Positions 7,795-16,342 of a DNA stretch of 64,000 nt are shown piece after piece. The notes beneath the pieces are model-generated. The model saw nothing but the letters and a program-made list of their open reading frames with translations, did no database searches and was not told the DNA's origin. Each line of letters begins with the position of its first letter. Positions within the stretch are counted from its first letter, which is position 1. Origin of the DNA: DATDAH01 sp963845425 (GTDB taxonomy: Bacteria > Actinomycetota > Acidimicrobiia > Acidimicrobiales > DATDAH01); contig CAWJSC010000001.1 in assembly GCA_963845425.1 (NCBI GenBank), positions 62,001 to 126,000 of the forward strand, in the 5' to 3' direction. Position numbers and translations under genes: made by a program.

Positions 7795-9524
7795 GTTCCT
7801 ACGACCTGGCCGTGGTCGGCGGCACGCTGGTCGACGGCTCCGGCCTGCCCCGGCGCCGGGCCGACGTCATGGTCAAGGACGGCAGGGTCGCCGCCATCGG
7901 CTTCGCCGAGGAAGGCGCCGCGGACCGCACCGTCGACGCCACCGGCCTCGTGGTGGCCCCCGGGATCGTCGACCCTCACACGCACTACGACCCCCAGCTC
8001 ACCTTCGAGCCCTACGCCACCTCGTCCTGCTTCCACGGGGTGACCACCGTCCTGGCCGGCAACTGCGGCTTCTCGGTGGCGCCCACCAGGGAAGCCGACC
8101 GGCCCTACATCACCCAGATGTTCGCCCGGGTCGAGGGCATGTCGGCCGCCGCCCTCGACGGCCTGCCCTGGGACTTCGAGACCTTCCCCGAGTTCCTGGC
8201 CGCCCGCCAGGGCCGGCTCGGCGTGAACATGGCCTGCTACATCGGCCACTCCGCCGTGCGGCGCTGGGTCATGGGCGACGCCGCCTTCCAGCGGGAGGCC
8301 ACCGAGGACGAGATCGGCGAGATGGCCGGGATCGTCAGCGAGGCAATGGCTGCCGGGGCCGCCGGGTTCTCGTCCTCCCACGCCCCCACGCACTGGGACA
8401 GCGCCAACCGCCCGGTGCCGTCCCGGCTGTCGTCGCTGAAGGAGCTGAAGGCCCTGGTGGCCGCGGCCGGCCGGGCCAACGCGGGCACCATCGCCTACCT
8501 CCCTGAGGGCGCCATCGGGGGCCTCCAGCCCGAGGACGAACAACTGCTCATCGAGCTCTCGCTGGCGGCCCGGATGCCGGTCATCATCCAGGGCCTGGGG
8601 GCGCGGTCGAAGGTCGATGCCCCCACCGCCGGGTGGGACAACGCCAAGCGGTTCGTCGACGAGGCCACCGAGCAGGGCGCCGCCGTCTACTCGATGATGA
8701 TGGCCCGCCCGTTCAACCGGACGTTCACCTTGGCCGAGGGCACGACCCTCTACGAGGGGGTGCTCGAGCTCAACCGGATCTTCACCGAGGCCAAGACCGT
8801 GCCCGAGCGGATGGCCATGGCTCTGGACCCGGCGTTTCGGGCCGCCGTGCGGGGCTCGGTGCGCAACCCCAACAAGGACGCTTCCAAAGGCCCGACCCTG
8901 CCGCCGCCGAACTGGGACGTCCTGCACGTCAAGGCCGTGGCCCGGGCCGAGCACGAGCGCTTCGTCGGCCGTCCGTTGGCGGACCTGGCGGCCGAGGAGG
9001 GCAAGGCCGAGGAGGACGTGCTGTTGGACCTGGCGGTGGCCGAGGAGTTGCAGACCGAGTTCGTGTGGCGGACCGAGACCCCCGCCTGGCGGGAGGGGAC
9101 CCGGGTCGCCCAGCTCGACCCCCACATGGTCATCGGCACCTCCGACGGCGGCGCCCACCTGGACCGCGACGACGGGGCCGAGAGCTCCAGCTACTTCCTG
9201 CGCTACTGGGTGCGGGAGTGGGGCGCCTGGACCCTGGAGGAGGGCATTCGCCAGCTCACCCAGTGGCCGGCCGCCCTCTGCGGCTTCAGCGACCGGGGCA
9301 TGGTCCGTCCCGGCTTCGCCGCCGACCTCATGGTGTTCGACCCCGACACCATCGGCCCGGCCGAGAAGGGGGTCGTGCACGACTTCCCCAACGGCGAGGC
9401 CCGCTACGTCTCCAAGCCCGAGGGCATGAAGGCCACCATCGTGAACGGCGTCCCCATCGTCCAGAACGGCGAACTCGTCGGCGACGGCGCCCTACCGGGC
9501 CAGGTCCTCCGCCCGGAGGGCTGA
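7791..9524 (+). CDS. N-acyl-D-amino-acid deacylase-like amidohydrolase
   Basis: A 577-aa metal-dependent amidohydrolase of the D-aminoacylase group (amidohydrolase 3 type). Visible metal and active-site marks: DPHTHYD (61-67) with the His-x-His pair, NCGFS with Cys92, GHSAVRRWVMG, and GTSDGGAHLD with Asp452. The C-terminal small beta-domain is present (PGFAADLMVFDP). Such enzymes hydrolyse N-acyl-D-amino acids or cyclic amides; many actinobacterial members have unknown substrates. Translationally coupled to the ALDH. GGAHLDRDDGAESS just after the catalytic Asp resembles the uncharacterised subgroup more than true D-aminoacylases. Confidence 0.88.
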   Translation: MSSYDLAVVGGTLVDGSGLPRRRADVMVKDGRVAAIGFAEEGAADRTVDATGLVVAPGIVDPHTHYDPQLTFEPYATSSCFHGVTTVLAGNCGFSVAPTREADRPYITQMFARVEGMSAAALDGLPWDFETFPEFLAARQGRLGVNMACYIGHSAVRRWVMGDAAFQREATEDEIGEMAGIVSEAMAAGAAGFSSSHAPTHWDSANRPVPSRLSSLKELKALVAAAGRANAGTIAYLPEGAIGGLQPEDEQLLIELSLAARMPVIIQGLGARSKVDAPTAGWDNAKRFVDEATEQGAAVYSMMMARPFNRTFTLAEGTTLYEGVLELNRIFTEAKTVPERMAMALDPAFRAAVRGSVRNPNKDASKGPTLPPPNWDVLHVKAVARAEHERFVGRPLADLAAEEGKAEEDVLLDLAVAEELQTEFVWRTETPAWREGTRVAQLDPHMVIGTSDGGAHLDRDDGAESSSYFLRYWVREWGAWTLEEGIRQLTQWPAALCGFSDRGMVRPGFAADLMVFDPDTIGPAEKGVVHDFPNGEARYVSKPEGMKATIVNGVPIVQNGELVGDGALPGQVLRPEG

Positions 9525-9597
9525 GTCCGCTCATCCCCGGCCGGCCCGGTCCGATGGATAAGGATTGGGGTAAGGCCCACCGGAGCGGAGGCCTCAC

Positions 9598-9888
9598 ATG
9601 GCGACCGAGTTGGCGATCACACACCTGTCCGACCTGCGGCGGGAGCTGGGCGACTGGCTCCGAGCCCACGCCGGGTGGCCCGAGGCGGCACTGACCTGTG
9701 CCTGCTCGCTGGCTGCCGAAGCCGTGGGGGACGAGAGCCGAGTGGGGGCGACCATCGCCATGGAGGGCCCTACGGTGCACCTGCACGTGGACCACTGTGC
9801 CGACCTCGACCGCGTGGCCGACACCCATCCCGGTCACGTCGAGGTGGCCGCCCACGGCGGCGACATCCTCCTGCGCAGCCTGGATTGA
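9598..9888 (+). CDS. Small protein of unknown function
   Basis: 96 aa, start chosen at ATG 9598 with GGAGCGGAGG upstream. I do not recognise a family. The pattern 'RRELGDWL...AALTCACSLAAEAV...VHLHVDH' faintly resembles the N-terminal part of anti-sigma/HATPase-like folds, but the nucleotide-binding boxes are absent. It sits convergent to the methyltransferase, with 4 bp between the stops. GC-rich codon use like its neighbours and a plausible ribosome site support it as real. Confidence 0.55.
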   Translation: MATELAITHLSDLRRELGDWLRAHAGWPEAALTCACSLAAEAVGDESRVGATIAMEGPTVHLHVDHCADLDRVADTHPGHVEVAAHGGDILLRSLD

Positions 9889-9892
9889 GGCG

Positions 9893-10444
9893 TCAGTCCG
9901 ACGGTCGGCGGTGCACCGAGACGGCGTAGTCGCCGCCGGTGAAGGGGTCACGGGTCCACGTGGCGACGCGGTCGAGGAGAACCAGGCCGGCGGCGGTGCA
10001 GGCGGCGTCCCAGTCCTCGAGGGCGTAGCCACGGTCGATCGAGAAGCCGGCGACGAGGTGGCCGGCTCGGCCCAGGTGGGTGGCGCAGTGGGCGACCAAC
10101 GCGGGTTGGGTACCCGGCGGGGTGAAGAGGGGGACGTTGCCGGCCAGGAGGACGAGGTCGAAGGCCCGTCCGAGGTCCAGCGCGGTCAGGTCGGCCTCGA
10201 CCCACGTCAGGTCGGGGGCTTGTCGGCGGGCGGTGGCCAGCATCGACGGGTCGACGTCCGCGCCCACCACCTCCATGCCGCGCCGGGCCAACTCGATGCC
10301 CACGCGGCCGGTGCCGCAACCCGCGTCCAGGACCGAGGTCGGGGCGAACGCCGTCACGAAGTCAGCCTCCCCGTGCACGTGGGTCCCGGACGCCGCGAGG
10401 CGGTCGAACCGGGCCTGGTACTCGTCGCCCTCCCAGGCGGTCAT
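9893..10444 (-). CDS. Class I SAM-dependent methyltransferase
   Basis: A 183-aa methyltransferase with motif I VLDAGCGTGRVGIELA (about 38-53), an acidic ribose-binding residue at VVGADVD, and the motif II/III-like EADLTALDL and FDLVLLAGNVPLF. The fold is the small UbiE/Tam-like type with no accessory domain. The minus-strand ATG follows the FtsX-like permease stop by 10 bp, so they may share a transcript. Acceptor unknown. Confidence 0.85.
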   Translation of the reverse strand: MTAWEGDEYQARFDRLAASGTHVHGEADFVTAFAPTSVLDAGCGTGRVGIELARRGMEVVGADVDPSMLATARRQAPDLTWVEADLTALDLGRAFDLVLLAGNVPLFTPPGTQPALVAHCATHLGRAGHLVAGFSIDRGYALEDWDAACTAAGLVLLDRVATWTRDPFTGGDYAVSVHRRPSD

Positions 10445-10454
10445 CGGCGCCCGG

Positions 10455-12824
10455 TCATGCCGGTACCAGGGCGCGGGCGATCCGGCGCCGGGCGGCCAGC
10501 CAGGCGGGGGCGATGGCGCCCAGCAGCGCCAAGACGAGCGCCACGGGGATCACGAGGGCCACGTGGGCGAGGTCGACCCGGGGCGGGGCCACCACCCCGA
10601 GGTCGGCGATGATCCGGCTCCACGCCCAGCGCCCGATGGCCACGCCGGTCGGCAGTCCAACGAGCAGGCTGGCGCTGGTCACGAACACCGCCTGCCAGAG
10701 CACGGCCCGGCGGACGTGGGCCCGCCGGGAGCCGAGGAGCCGGAGCATGGCCAGCATGGCCTCGCGCTCGCGGACCGCCGTCACCAGGGCGTGCACGAGG
10801 CCGAGGAAGCCGAGGACGGCGAAGAACGCGACCAGCGCGGGCCCGATGCTGCGGGCCTGGTCGAGGTTGTCGAGGCGCACGGGCAGCGTCGAGCCCCGGA
10901 AGCCCACCCCGTGGTCCTGGCTGAGGCGGCCCTCGAGATCGCCGGTGTCGACCCCGTCGTCGTAGCGGACGACCAGTTCGGTCACCCCGCCGCTGGAGGA
11001 CAGCGTGTCGAAGGCGTCGGCGGTCACCACGGCCCCGACCCCGGGGTCGCGGTCCTGGAAGGTCGGCAGGACGACGGTGCCCACGACGTCGAGGTCCTCG
11101 GTGTCGCCCTCGGGGCCGGTGACCGTGACCGTGTCGCCCACCTCGACATCCAGGTCCCGGCGGGTGAGCAGGCCGAGAGCGATCTCGTCGGCGGCGTCGG
11201 GCTCGCGGCCGTCGATCAGCGTGTGCTCCACGTCGGTGACGGTGTCGAGGGCGTGGGCGGTGACCTCCTCGCCGTCGACGTCGAGCAGCCCCACCCGGTA
11301 GACGGCGACGCCGTCGACGCCGTCCTCCCCGGCGATGGCGGTCGCGGTCCGGTCGACCCGCGTCGAGTCGAGGGGCGTGGCGATCGAGTCCCAGTTCCAG
11401 CCCCACTGCCCGGGCGTGGCGACGAGGTCGTCGAGGCTGACCACGACCGTGCCGACGGCGACCGCGCCCAGCACCCCGATGGTCGTGGCCACCAGGGCGG
11501 ACCGCATCATCGAGCTGTCCCGGTCCGCCCGACGCTCGAAGGCCAGCCGGGCGCCGCCGATGAGGGCGGGGTCGGCACCGAGGCGGGCCAGGGCCTGGGC
11601 CACGCCCGAGGGCCGAGGGGCCTTGCGGAGCCGGCGGGGATCGGCCTGGTGCCAGGCCCGCCAGCCGGCCCAGGCCGAGGTGAGGGCGACGAGTCCGAGG
11701 GCGCCGAGGCCCAGGCCCACGGCGTCGAACCGGAAGCCGGGGTCGGGCTCGATCCGCTCTGCTCCCCCGAACGGGAACCACCACGACGTCGGTGCGGCGA
11801 CCGCCGTGGTCACAACGGCGCCGACGACAGCCGCGCCGGCCACGGGCAGGCCTTCGGCCAGCGCTCCCTCGCGTCGGGTCAGGCCGAGCTCGCGGAGGCG
11901 CAGTGACCGGTCCCTTCCGGCGGCCAGGTGCCGGCTGACCGCCTGGGCCAGTACGAGGCCCCCGGCCAGGGCACTGATCGTCGCGAAGACGAGCAGGCCG
12001 TTGCCGAGGACGTCGACCGCGTCGCGGGGAAACGCCAGGTAGTCGCTCTCGGCGTCGAGCACGAGGGCCCCATCGCCGTGCTCTTCGGCCAGGGCCTCGA
12101 GCCGGTCGATGTCGTCGGCGCCACCGGCCAGGCGGACCAGGACCTCGTCGCCGAAGTCGCCGGTGCGGTCGCCGTACTCCTCGTGGAACGACGGGGGGGC
12201 GATGGCCTCCGGGCTGAACTCCCGGCTCAGCAGGCCGTCGACGTCACGGAACACACCGGTGACCAGGAGGGTCTCGGGCTCGCCTTGGGGGAGCTCCAGG
12301 ACGCAGGACTGCTCGATGGCGCAGGCGAAGTTCTCCGGCTCGAAGGTCTGGACCTCCAGGGTTTCGCCGGGGCCGATGCCCTCGTCGTGCACGGTCTGTT
12401 CGTCGATGGCGATCTCGTTGGTCGTGCCGGGCCGAGGAAGCCGCCCCTCGACCACGAGCGGCCGGTCGACGGTGCTGCCGAAGCCAGGGTCGTCACTGGC
12501 GCCGACGGTCAGGGCGGTGCCGGGGCCGGTGGCGAAGACGAGGCGGGTCATCAGGGCCGACGCGGTCACCCAGGGCTGGTCCTCCAGGGCGGCGTCCAGC
12601 CCGTCGGCGTCGTAGCCGGCCGGGAGCCCGATCCGGGCGTCCCGCGCCCGGGTGGTGTCGACGAAGCGGTCGAGCGACGACGCCGTGCGTCGGGCCCCGG
12701 CCAGAGCGCTGAGGCTCGCGGTCCCGACGAGGGCGACGAGCAGGGCCAGGCCGAGCAGGGCGCGCCACCGGGATCGGACCTCGGAGCGGGCGACGAGGCC
12801 CACCGCGTCGCCGAACGGTGCCAT
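10455..12824 (-). CDS. FtsX/MacB-type ABC transporter permease (no ATPase nearby)
   Basis: A 789-aa membrane protein with two FtsX-like halves. An N-terminal transmembrane helix (about 24-42) and a long extracytoplasmic domain are followed by helices around 285-305, 325-345 and 375-395. A second TM, extracytoplasmic domain and C-terminal three-helix block come next, ending in AWLAARRRIARALVPA. REREAMLAMLRLLGS in the last cytoplasmic loop is typical of FtsX permeases coupling to the ATPase. No ATP-binding partner gene occurs anywhere in the window, so the partner must be encoded elsewhere. Likely lipoprotein, lipid or peptide export, or signalling. Confidence 0.85.
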   Translation of the reverse strand: MAPFGDAVGLVARSEVRSRWRALLGLALLVALVGTASLSALAGARRTASSLDRFVDTTRARDARIGLPAGYDADGLDAALEDQPWVTASALMTRLVFATGPGTALTVGASDDPGFGSTVDRPLVVEGRLPRPGTTNEIAIDEQTVHDEGIGPGETLEVQTFEPENFACAIEQSCVLELPQGEPETLLVTGVFRDVDGLLSREFSPEAIAPPSFHEEYGDRTGDFGDEVLVRLAGGADDIDRLEALAEEHGDGALVLDAESDYLAFPRDAVDVLGNGLLVFATISALAGGLVLAQAVSRHLAAGRDRSLRLRELGLTRREGALAEGLPVAGAAVVGAVVTTAVAAPTSWWFPFGGAERIEPDPGFRFDAVGLGLGALGLVALTSAWAGWRAWHQADPRRLRKAPRPSGVAQALARLGADPALIGGARLAFERRADRDSSMMRSALVATTIGVLGAVAVGTVVVSLDDLVATPGQWGWNWDSIATPLDSTRVDRTATAIAGEDGVDGVAVYRVGLLDVDGEEVTAHALDTVTDVEHTLIDGREPDAADEIALGLLTRRDLDVEVGDTVTVTGPEGDTEDLDVVGTVVLPTFQDRDPGVGAVVTADAFDTLSSSGGVTELVVRYDDGVDTGDLEGRLSQDHGVGFRGSTLPVRLDNLDQARSIGPALVAFFAVLGFLGLVHALVTAVREREAMLAMLRLLGSRRAHVRRAVLWQAVFVTSASLLVGLPTGVAIGRWAWSRIIADLGVVAPPRVDLAHVALVIPVALVLALLGAIAPAWLAARRRIARALVPA

Positions 12825-12875
12825 CAGCCCCTGACCGTACGTCCTTCCGGCACTGCGGCGGCCCGCCCCAGGCGG

Positions 12876-14075
12876 TCAGCCGGTGAGGACGGGGAGGTGC
12901 TCCCAGCCCCGGACGGTGGAGGTCCTGGCCTGGACGGCGTTGTCGACGTCGACCGTCCAGGTCGAGAACCGCTGGAGGACCTCGTCCAGGGCGATGCGGC
13001 CCTCCAGGCGGGCGAGCGCGGCGCCGAGACAGAAGTGGATGCCGTAGCCGAAGGTCAGGTGGTGGTCGATCTGGCGGTGGATGTCGAAGCGGTCCGCGTC
13101 AGGGAATCGTCGCTCGTCGCGGTTCGCCGAGGCGGTCAGGAGGAGCATCGCGCTGCCCTCCGGGACCACCGTGCCGTGGTGCTCGACGTCGGCGGTCACG
13201 TACCGGGCCTGGACCGGGGAGGGGGCCTCGTAGCGGAGCAGCTCCTCGATGGCGCCGGGGACGAGGCTGCGGTCCTCGGCCAGCTCCTGCAACTGGTCCG
13301 GGTGGTCGGCCAGCACCTTGCCGGTCCAGCCGATCAGGCGGGTGGTCGTCTCGTTGCCGGCCGCCGCCAACAGGCCGACGTAGCCCAGCACCTCGTCGCG
13401 GGTGAGTCGTCGGGTCTCGCCGTCCACGTCCTCGAACTCCGCCTGGAGGAGCTCGGTCATCAGGTCGTCGGACGGGTGCTCGGCTCGCCAGTCGATGTAC
13501 TCCCCGAAGACGCCGGCGGCGTCCCGGTCCCCGTACTGGGCCTCGAAGTCGGGCATGGAACCCTCTTCCAGGCGGAGGCCGCCGTCCATGCGGTCGCGGA
13601 TGGCCACCTGGTCCTGTTCGGGGATCCCGAGGAGCATGCCGATGGTGCGCATGGGCATCTGGGCGCCCAGGTCGGCGATGAAGTCGAACCCGCCGGTGCC
13701 GACCATCGGGTCGAGGGCCCGCGCGCAGAACTCGCGGATCTTCGGCTCGATGGCGGCGACCTTGCGGGGGGTGAACACCCGCGAGAGGAGCCCTCGGTGG
13801 AGGTCGTGCTCCGGCGGGTCCTCGAAGATGATCGTGCCGGGCGGCATGGCGGTGCCGCTCTTGATCAGCTCCAGCACCGTGCCCCGGCTCGAGACGTAGG
13901 TCCGCCAGTCGACCGAGCAGCGCTCGACGTCGTCGAAGCGGCTCAGCGCGTAGAAGTCGTAGCGCTCGTTGTGGTAGCACGGCGCCTCGTCCCGGAGCCT
14001 CGCCCAGACCGGGTACGGATCGGCGTCGATCTCGAAGTCGTAGGGGTCGTAGTACGGGTCTGGAGCCTCGCTCAT
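12876..14075 (-). CDS. Cytochrome P450
   Basis: A 399-aa soluble bacterial P450. I-helix AAGNETTTR (238-246), K-helix ExxR (Glu278-Arg281) and heme loop FGYGIHFCLG with axial Cys349. It inserts one oxygen atom into a substrate using ferredoxin-delivered electrons; no ferredoxin gene is nearby. The start at 14075 (MSEAPDPYYDPYDFEID) was preferred to an ATG 69 nt upstream because it matches the paralogue at 22380, which gives exactly 399 aa as well, and avoids overlap with the divergent LLM gene. The two P450s share most of the N-terminal 70 residues and the heme region, so they are recent duplicates or co-inherited paralogues. Confidence 0.92.
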   Translation of the reverse strand: MSEAPDPYYDPYDFEIDADPYPVWARLRDEAPCYHNERYDFYALSRFDDVERCSVDWRTYVSSRGTVLELIKSGTAMPPGTIIFEDPPEHDLHRGLLSRVFTPRKVAAIEPKIREFCARALDPMVGTGGFDFIADLGAQMPMRTIGMLLGIPEQDQVAIRDRMDGGLRLEEGSMPDFEAQYGDRDAAGVFGEYIDWRAEHPSDDLMTELLQAEFEDVDGETRRLTRDEVLGYVGLLAAAGNETTTRLIGWTGKVLADHPDQLQELAEDRSLVPGAIEELLRYEAPSPVQARYVTADVEHHGTVVPEGSAMLLLTASANRDERRFPDADRFDIHRQIDHHLTFGYGIHFCLGAALARLEGRIALDEVLQRFSTWTVDVDNAVQARTSTVRGWEHLPVLTG

Positions 14076-14106
14076 CGGCCCATCTTCGCGCACAGAGAGA
14101 CTGGCG

Positions 14107-14130
14107 TTGCGCGAATGCAAGAAGTAGGTT
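14107..14130 (+). promoter_or_regulatory. Divergent promoter region between P450 and LLM genes
   Basis: The 61-bp gap contains the inverted repeat TTGC-GCGAAT-GCAA (14107-14120) and a TAGGTT -10 box (14125-14130), 6 nt before the LLM ATG, consistent with a leaderless transcript. The repeat is well placed to control both divergent genes. Confidence 0.45.
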
Positions 14131-14136
14131 CTCATC

Positions 14137-15090
14137 ATGCGCATCGGTGTGATGATCGGGCCGGAGCGCGGCCGCTACAGCACCAAGGTCGAGCGCCTCT
14201 GCGCGGATGCCCGCGGGGCCGAGGAGGCCGGGCTGGCGTCCGCATGGATCCCCCAGATCCCCGACGAGTTCGACGCGCTGACCGCGGTCGCCCTGGTGGG
14301 GCAGGCCACGTCGCGCCTCGAGATCGGCACGGCGGTGGTGCCGATCCAGACGCGGCACCCCATCGCGTTGGCCCAGCAGGCCCTGTCCGTGCAGGCCGTG
14401 TGCGGGGGCCGCCTGTCCCTCGGCCTCGGCGTCTCGCACCACTGGATCATCGAGGAGATGCTCGGCCTGGACTACGAGCGCCCCGCCAAGGCGATGGCCG
14501 CCTACCTGGACGTGCTCGACCAGGCCCTCCGGGGCCCGGGCCCCGTCGACGTCGAGAACGACTACTACCGCGTGCACAACCCCCTCGACATCACCGACAT
14601 CGCCCCGACGCCGGTCCTCCTGGCCGCTCTCGGCCCGATGATGCTGCGCCTGGCCGGCGAGCGCACCGACGGGACCATCCTCTGGTTGGCCGACGAGCGG
14701 GCCATCGCCGGCCATGTGGCCCCGCACCTCAACCGGGCCGCCGAGGCGGCCGGGCGGCCGACGCCGCGGATCGTGGCGGGCATCCCCGTGTGCCTCTGCC
14801 GTGACGACGAGGTCGACCGGGCCGTCGAGCGCACCAACCGCATCCTGTCCGAGGCCGAGGTGTCGCCCAACTACCAGAAGCTGCTCGACCTCGGGGACGC
14901 CCGGAGCGTGGGCGACATCCTCGCCGCCGGGAGCGAGGCCGCCGTCGAGAAGCGACTGCGGTCGTTCGCTGATGCGGGGGTGACCGACCTCTCGGTGCGG
15001 GTCGTGCCCATCGGCCAGGGCCGCGACGAGCTGCTCGCCTCGTCGCAACGGACCCGGGCCCTGCTGGCCTCCCTGGCCTCCGCCTTCTGA
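14137..15090 (+). CDS. LLM-class F420-dependent oxidoreductase
   Basis: A 317-aa luciferase-like barrel of the F420-dependent (MSMEG-type) branch: MRIGVMIGPERGRY at the N-terminus, GTAVVPIQTRHP, QALSVQAVCGGRLSLGLG and the C-terminal TDLSVRVVPIG. It is more distant from the two other LLM proteins of this window (182, 58992) than they are from each other. Divergent from a P450, it may act on the P450 product or supply redox chemistry in the same pathway. Leaderless start supported by TAGGTT upstream. Confidence 0.88.
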   Translation: MRIGVMIGPERGRYSTKVERLCADARGAEEAGLASAWIPQIPDEFDALTAVALVGQATSRLEIGTAVVPIQTRHPIALAQQALSVQAVCGGRLSLGLGVSHHWIIEEMLGLDYERPAKAMAAYLDVLDQALRGPGPVDVENDYYRVHNPLDITDIAPTPVLLAALGPMMLRLAGERTDGTILWLADERAIAGHVAPHLNRAAEAAGRPTPRIVAGIPVCLCRDDEVDRAVERTNRILSEAEVSPNYQKLLDLGDARSVGDILAAGSEAAVEKRLRSFADAGVTDLSVRVVPIGQGRDELLASSQRTRALLASLASAF

Positions 15091-15109
15091 GCGACTGACC
15101 TTGCGGTTA

Positions 15110-15153
15110 CTGGCGCCCGATTGAGTCGCTCCAGCGCCGCAATCAGGCGCCAG
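15110..15153. terminator. Bidirectional stem-loop between convergent genes
   Basis: CTGGCGCC (15110-15117) pairs with GGCGCCAG (15146-15153), and GATTG (15119-15123) with CAATC (15140-15144), around a 16-nt loop. It lies between the convergent LLM and CaiB genes and overlaps the CaiB stop. No T-run. Confidence 0.5.
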
Positions 15154-16342
15154 AACGGTCGGTTGTCACGGTCAGGTCGCCGAGGACCTCGTCGGTGTGC
15201 TCGCCGAGGCCGGGTACTGCCCCGACCGGGCCATTGGTGACGTCGGAGAAGGTGACCGGGCCCCGCACGGAGCGCTGGGCCGGGCCGCCGGCGCCTTCGG
15301 CGATCTCGACGAGGCCGTCGTTGGCCAGGAACTGTGGGTCCTCGACGACCTGAGCCGGGGTCTGGGCGGGTGCCCACCAGACGCCCTCGGCCTCGAACCG
15401 CTCGGCCCACTCGTCGAACGTCTTCGTGGCGAGGATCTCATCCAGGACGGCGATGACCTCGGTCCGGTGCTTGCGGACGCTGCGGGCGTCGGCGAAGCGA
15501 GGGTCCTCGAGCAGGTCGGGCCGGTCGAGGGCGCGGCACACGGCCGGGAGGTGGCGGGCGGTCTCCAGGCCGGTGAAGAAGAACCAGCGTCCGTCGGCGG
15601 TGAGGTACGGGTTCATCAAGGGCGCCTGGTTGCGGTCCCGGGGCTCGGCCCCCGCCACCTTCCCGAGAGCCAACTGGATGCCGAGGTCCCACCCGAGGAC
15701 GTAGGCGCCGGTCCGGAGCAGCGAGACCTCGACGACCTGGCCGCGGCCCGTCAGGCGCTGCTCGAGCACGGCGGCGAGTACGCCGGCGAGCGTGGCGAGG
15801 CCGGTGATGTGGTCACCGATCCCGCCCCGGGCGTTGAGCGGGTTCCCCTCGCCGTCGGCCATCTGCATCGAGAGCCCCGAGCGAGCCCAGAAGGCGCCGA
15901 TGTCGTAGGTCGGGCGGTTGCGTTCGTCGCCCTGGAGGCCGTAACCGCTGACGCTGCCGTAGATCAGGCGGGGGTGGCGGGCGACCGTCGCCTCGGGCTC
16001 GAGGTCGAGCTTGTCGAGGGCGTCGGGGCGGAGATTGGTCAGGAACACGTCGGCGGAGACCAGGAGGGCTTCCATCCGCTCGCGCTCCTCGGCCTGACGA
16101 AGGTCCAGGACCACGCTGCGCTTGCCCCGGTTGTCGAGGGCGAAGGCCGGGTTCGGCATCTCGGACCCGATCCCGAGAGACCCGAAGACGTGGCGCATCG
16201 GGTCACCGGCGGGCGGTTCGACCTTGATGACCTCGGCGCCCCAGTCGGCCAGGAGTGCGGCGGCCGACGGCGCGGCCACCCAGACACCCAGTTCTACGAC
16301 CCGGAGGTCGGCGAGGGCGGCCAGCCCGTTCGGGTCGGTCAC
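15143..16342 (-). CDS. CaiB/BaiF-family CoA transferase
   Basis: A 399-aa family III CoA transferase: LRVVELGVWVAAPSAA, LADWGAEVIKVEPP, DNRGKRSVVLDL, YGSVSGYG and the RPTYDIGAFWARSG segment, where the catalytic Asp of the family is found. It moves CoA between carboxylic acids through a glutamyl/aspartyl anhydride. The GTG at 16342 overlaps the ligase stop (GTGA). The open frame continues upstream only as a shadow of the ligase gene, so the short start is right. Third gene of the amidohydrolase-ligase-CaiB operon; together with the ligase it suggests CoA activation of a carboxylate. Confidence 0.9.
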   Translation of the reverse strand: MTDPNGLAALADLRVVELGVWVAAPSAAALLADWGAEVIKVEPPAGDPMRHVFGSLGIGSEMPNPAFALDNRGKRSVVLDLRQAEERERMEALLVSADVFLTNLRPDALDKLDLEPEATVARHPRLIYGSVSGYGLQGDERNRPTYDIGAFWARSGLSMQMADGEGNPLNARGGIGDHITGLATLAGVLAAVLEQRLTGRGQVVEVSLLRTGAYVLGWDLGIQLALGKVAGAEPRDRNQAPLMNPYLTADGRWFFFTGLETARHLPAVCRALDRPDLLEDPRFADARSVRKHRTEVIAVLDEILATKTFDEWAERFEAEGVWWAPAQTPAQVVEDPQFLANDGLVEIAEGAGGPAQRSVRGPVTFSDVTNGPVGAVPGLGEHTDEVLGDLTVTTDRSGA

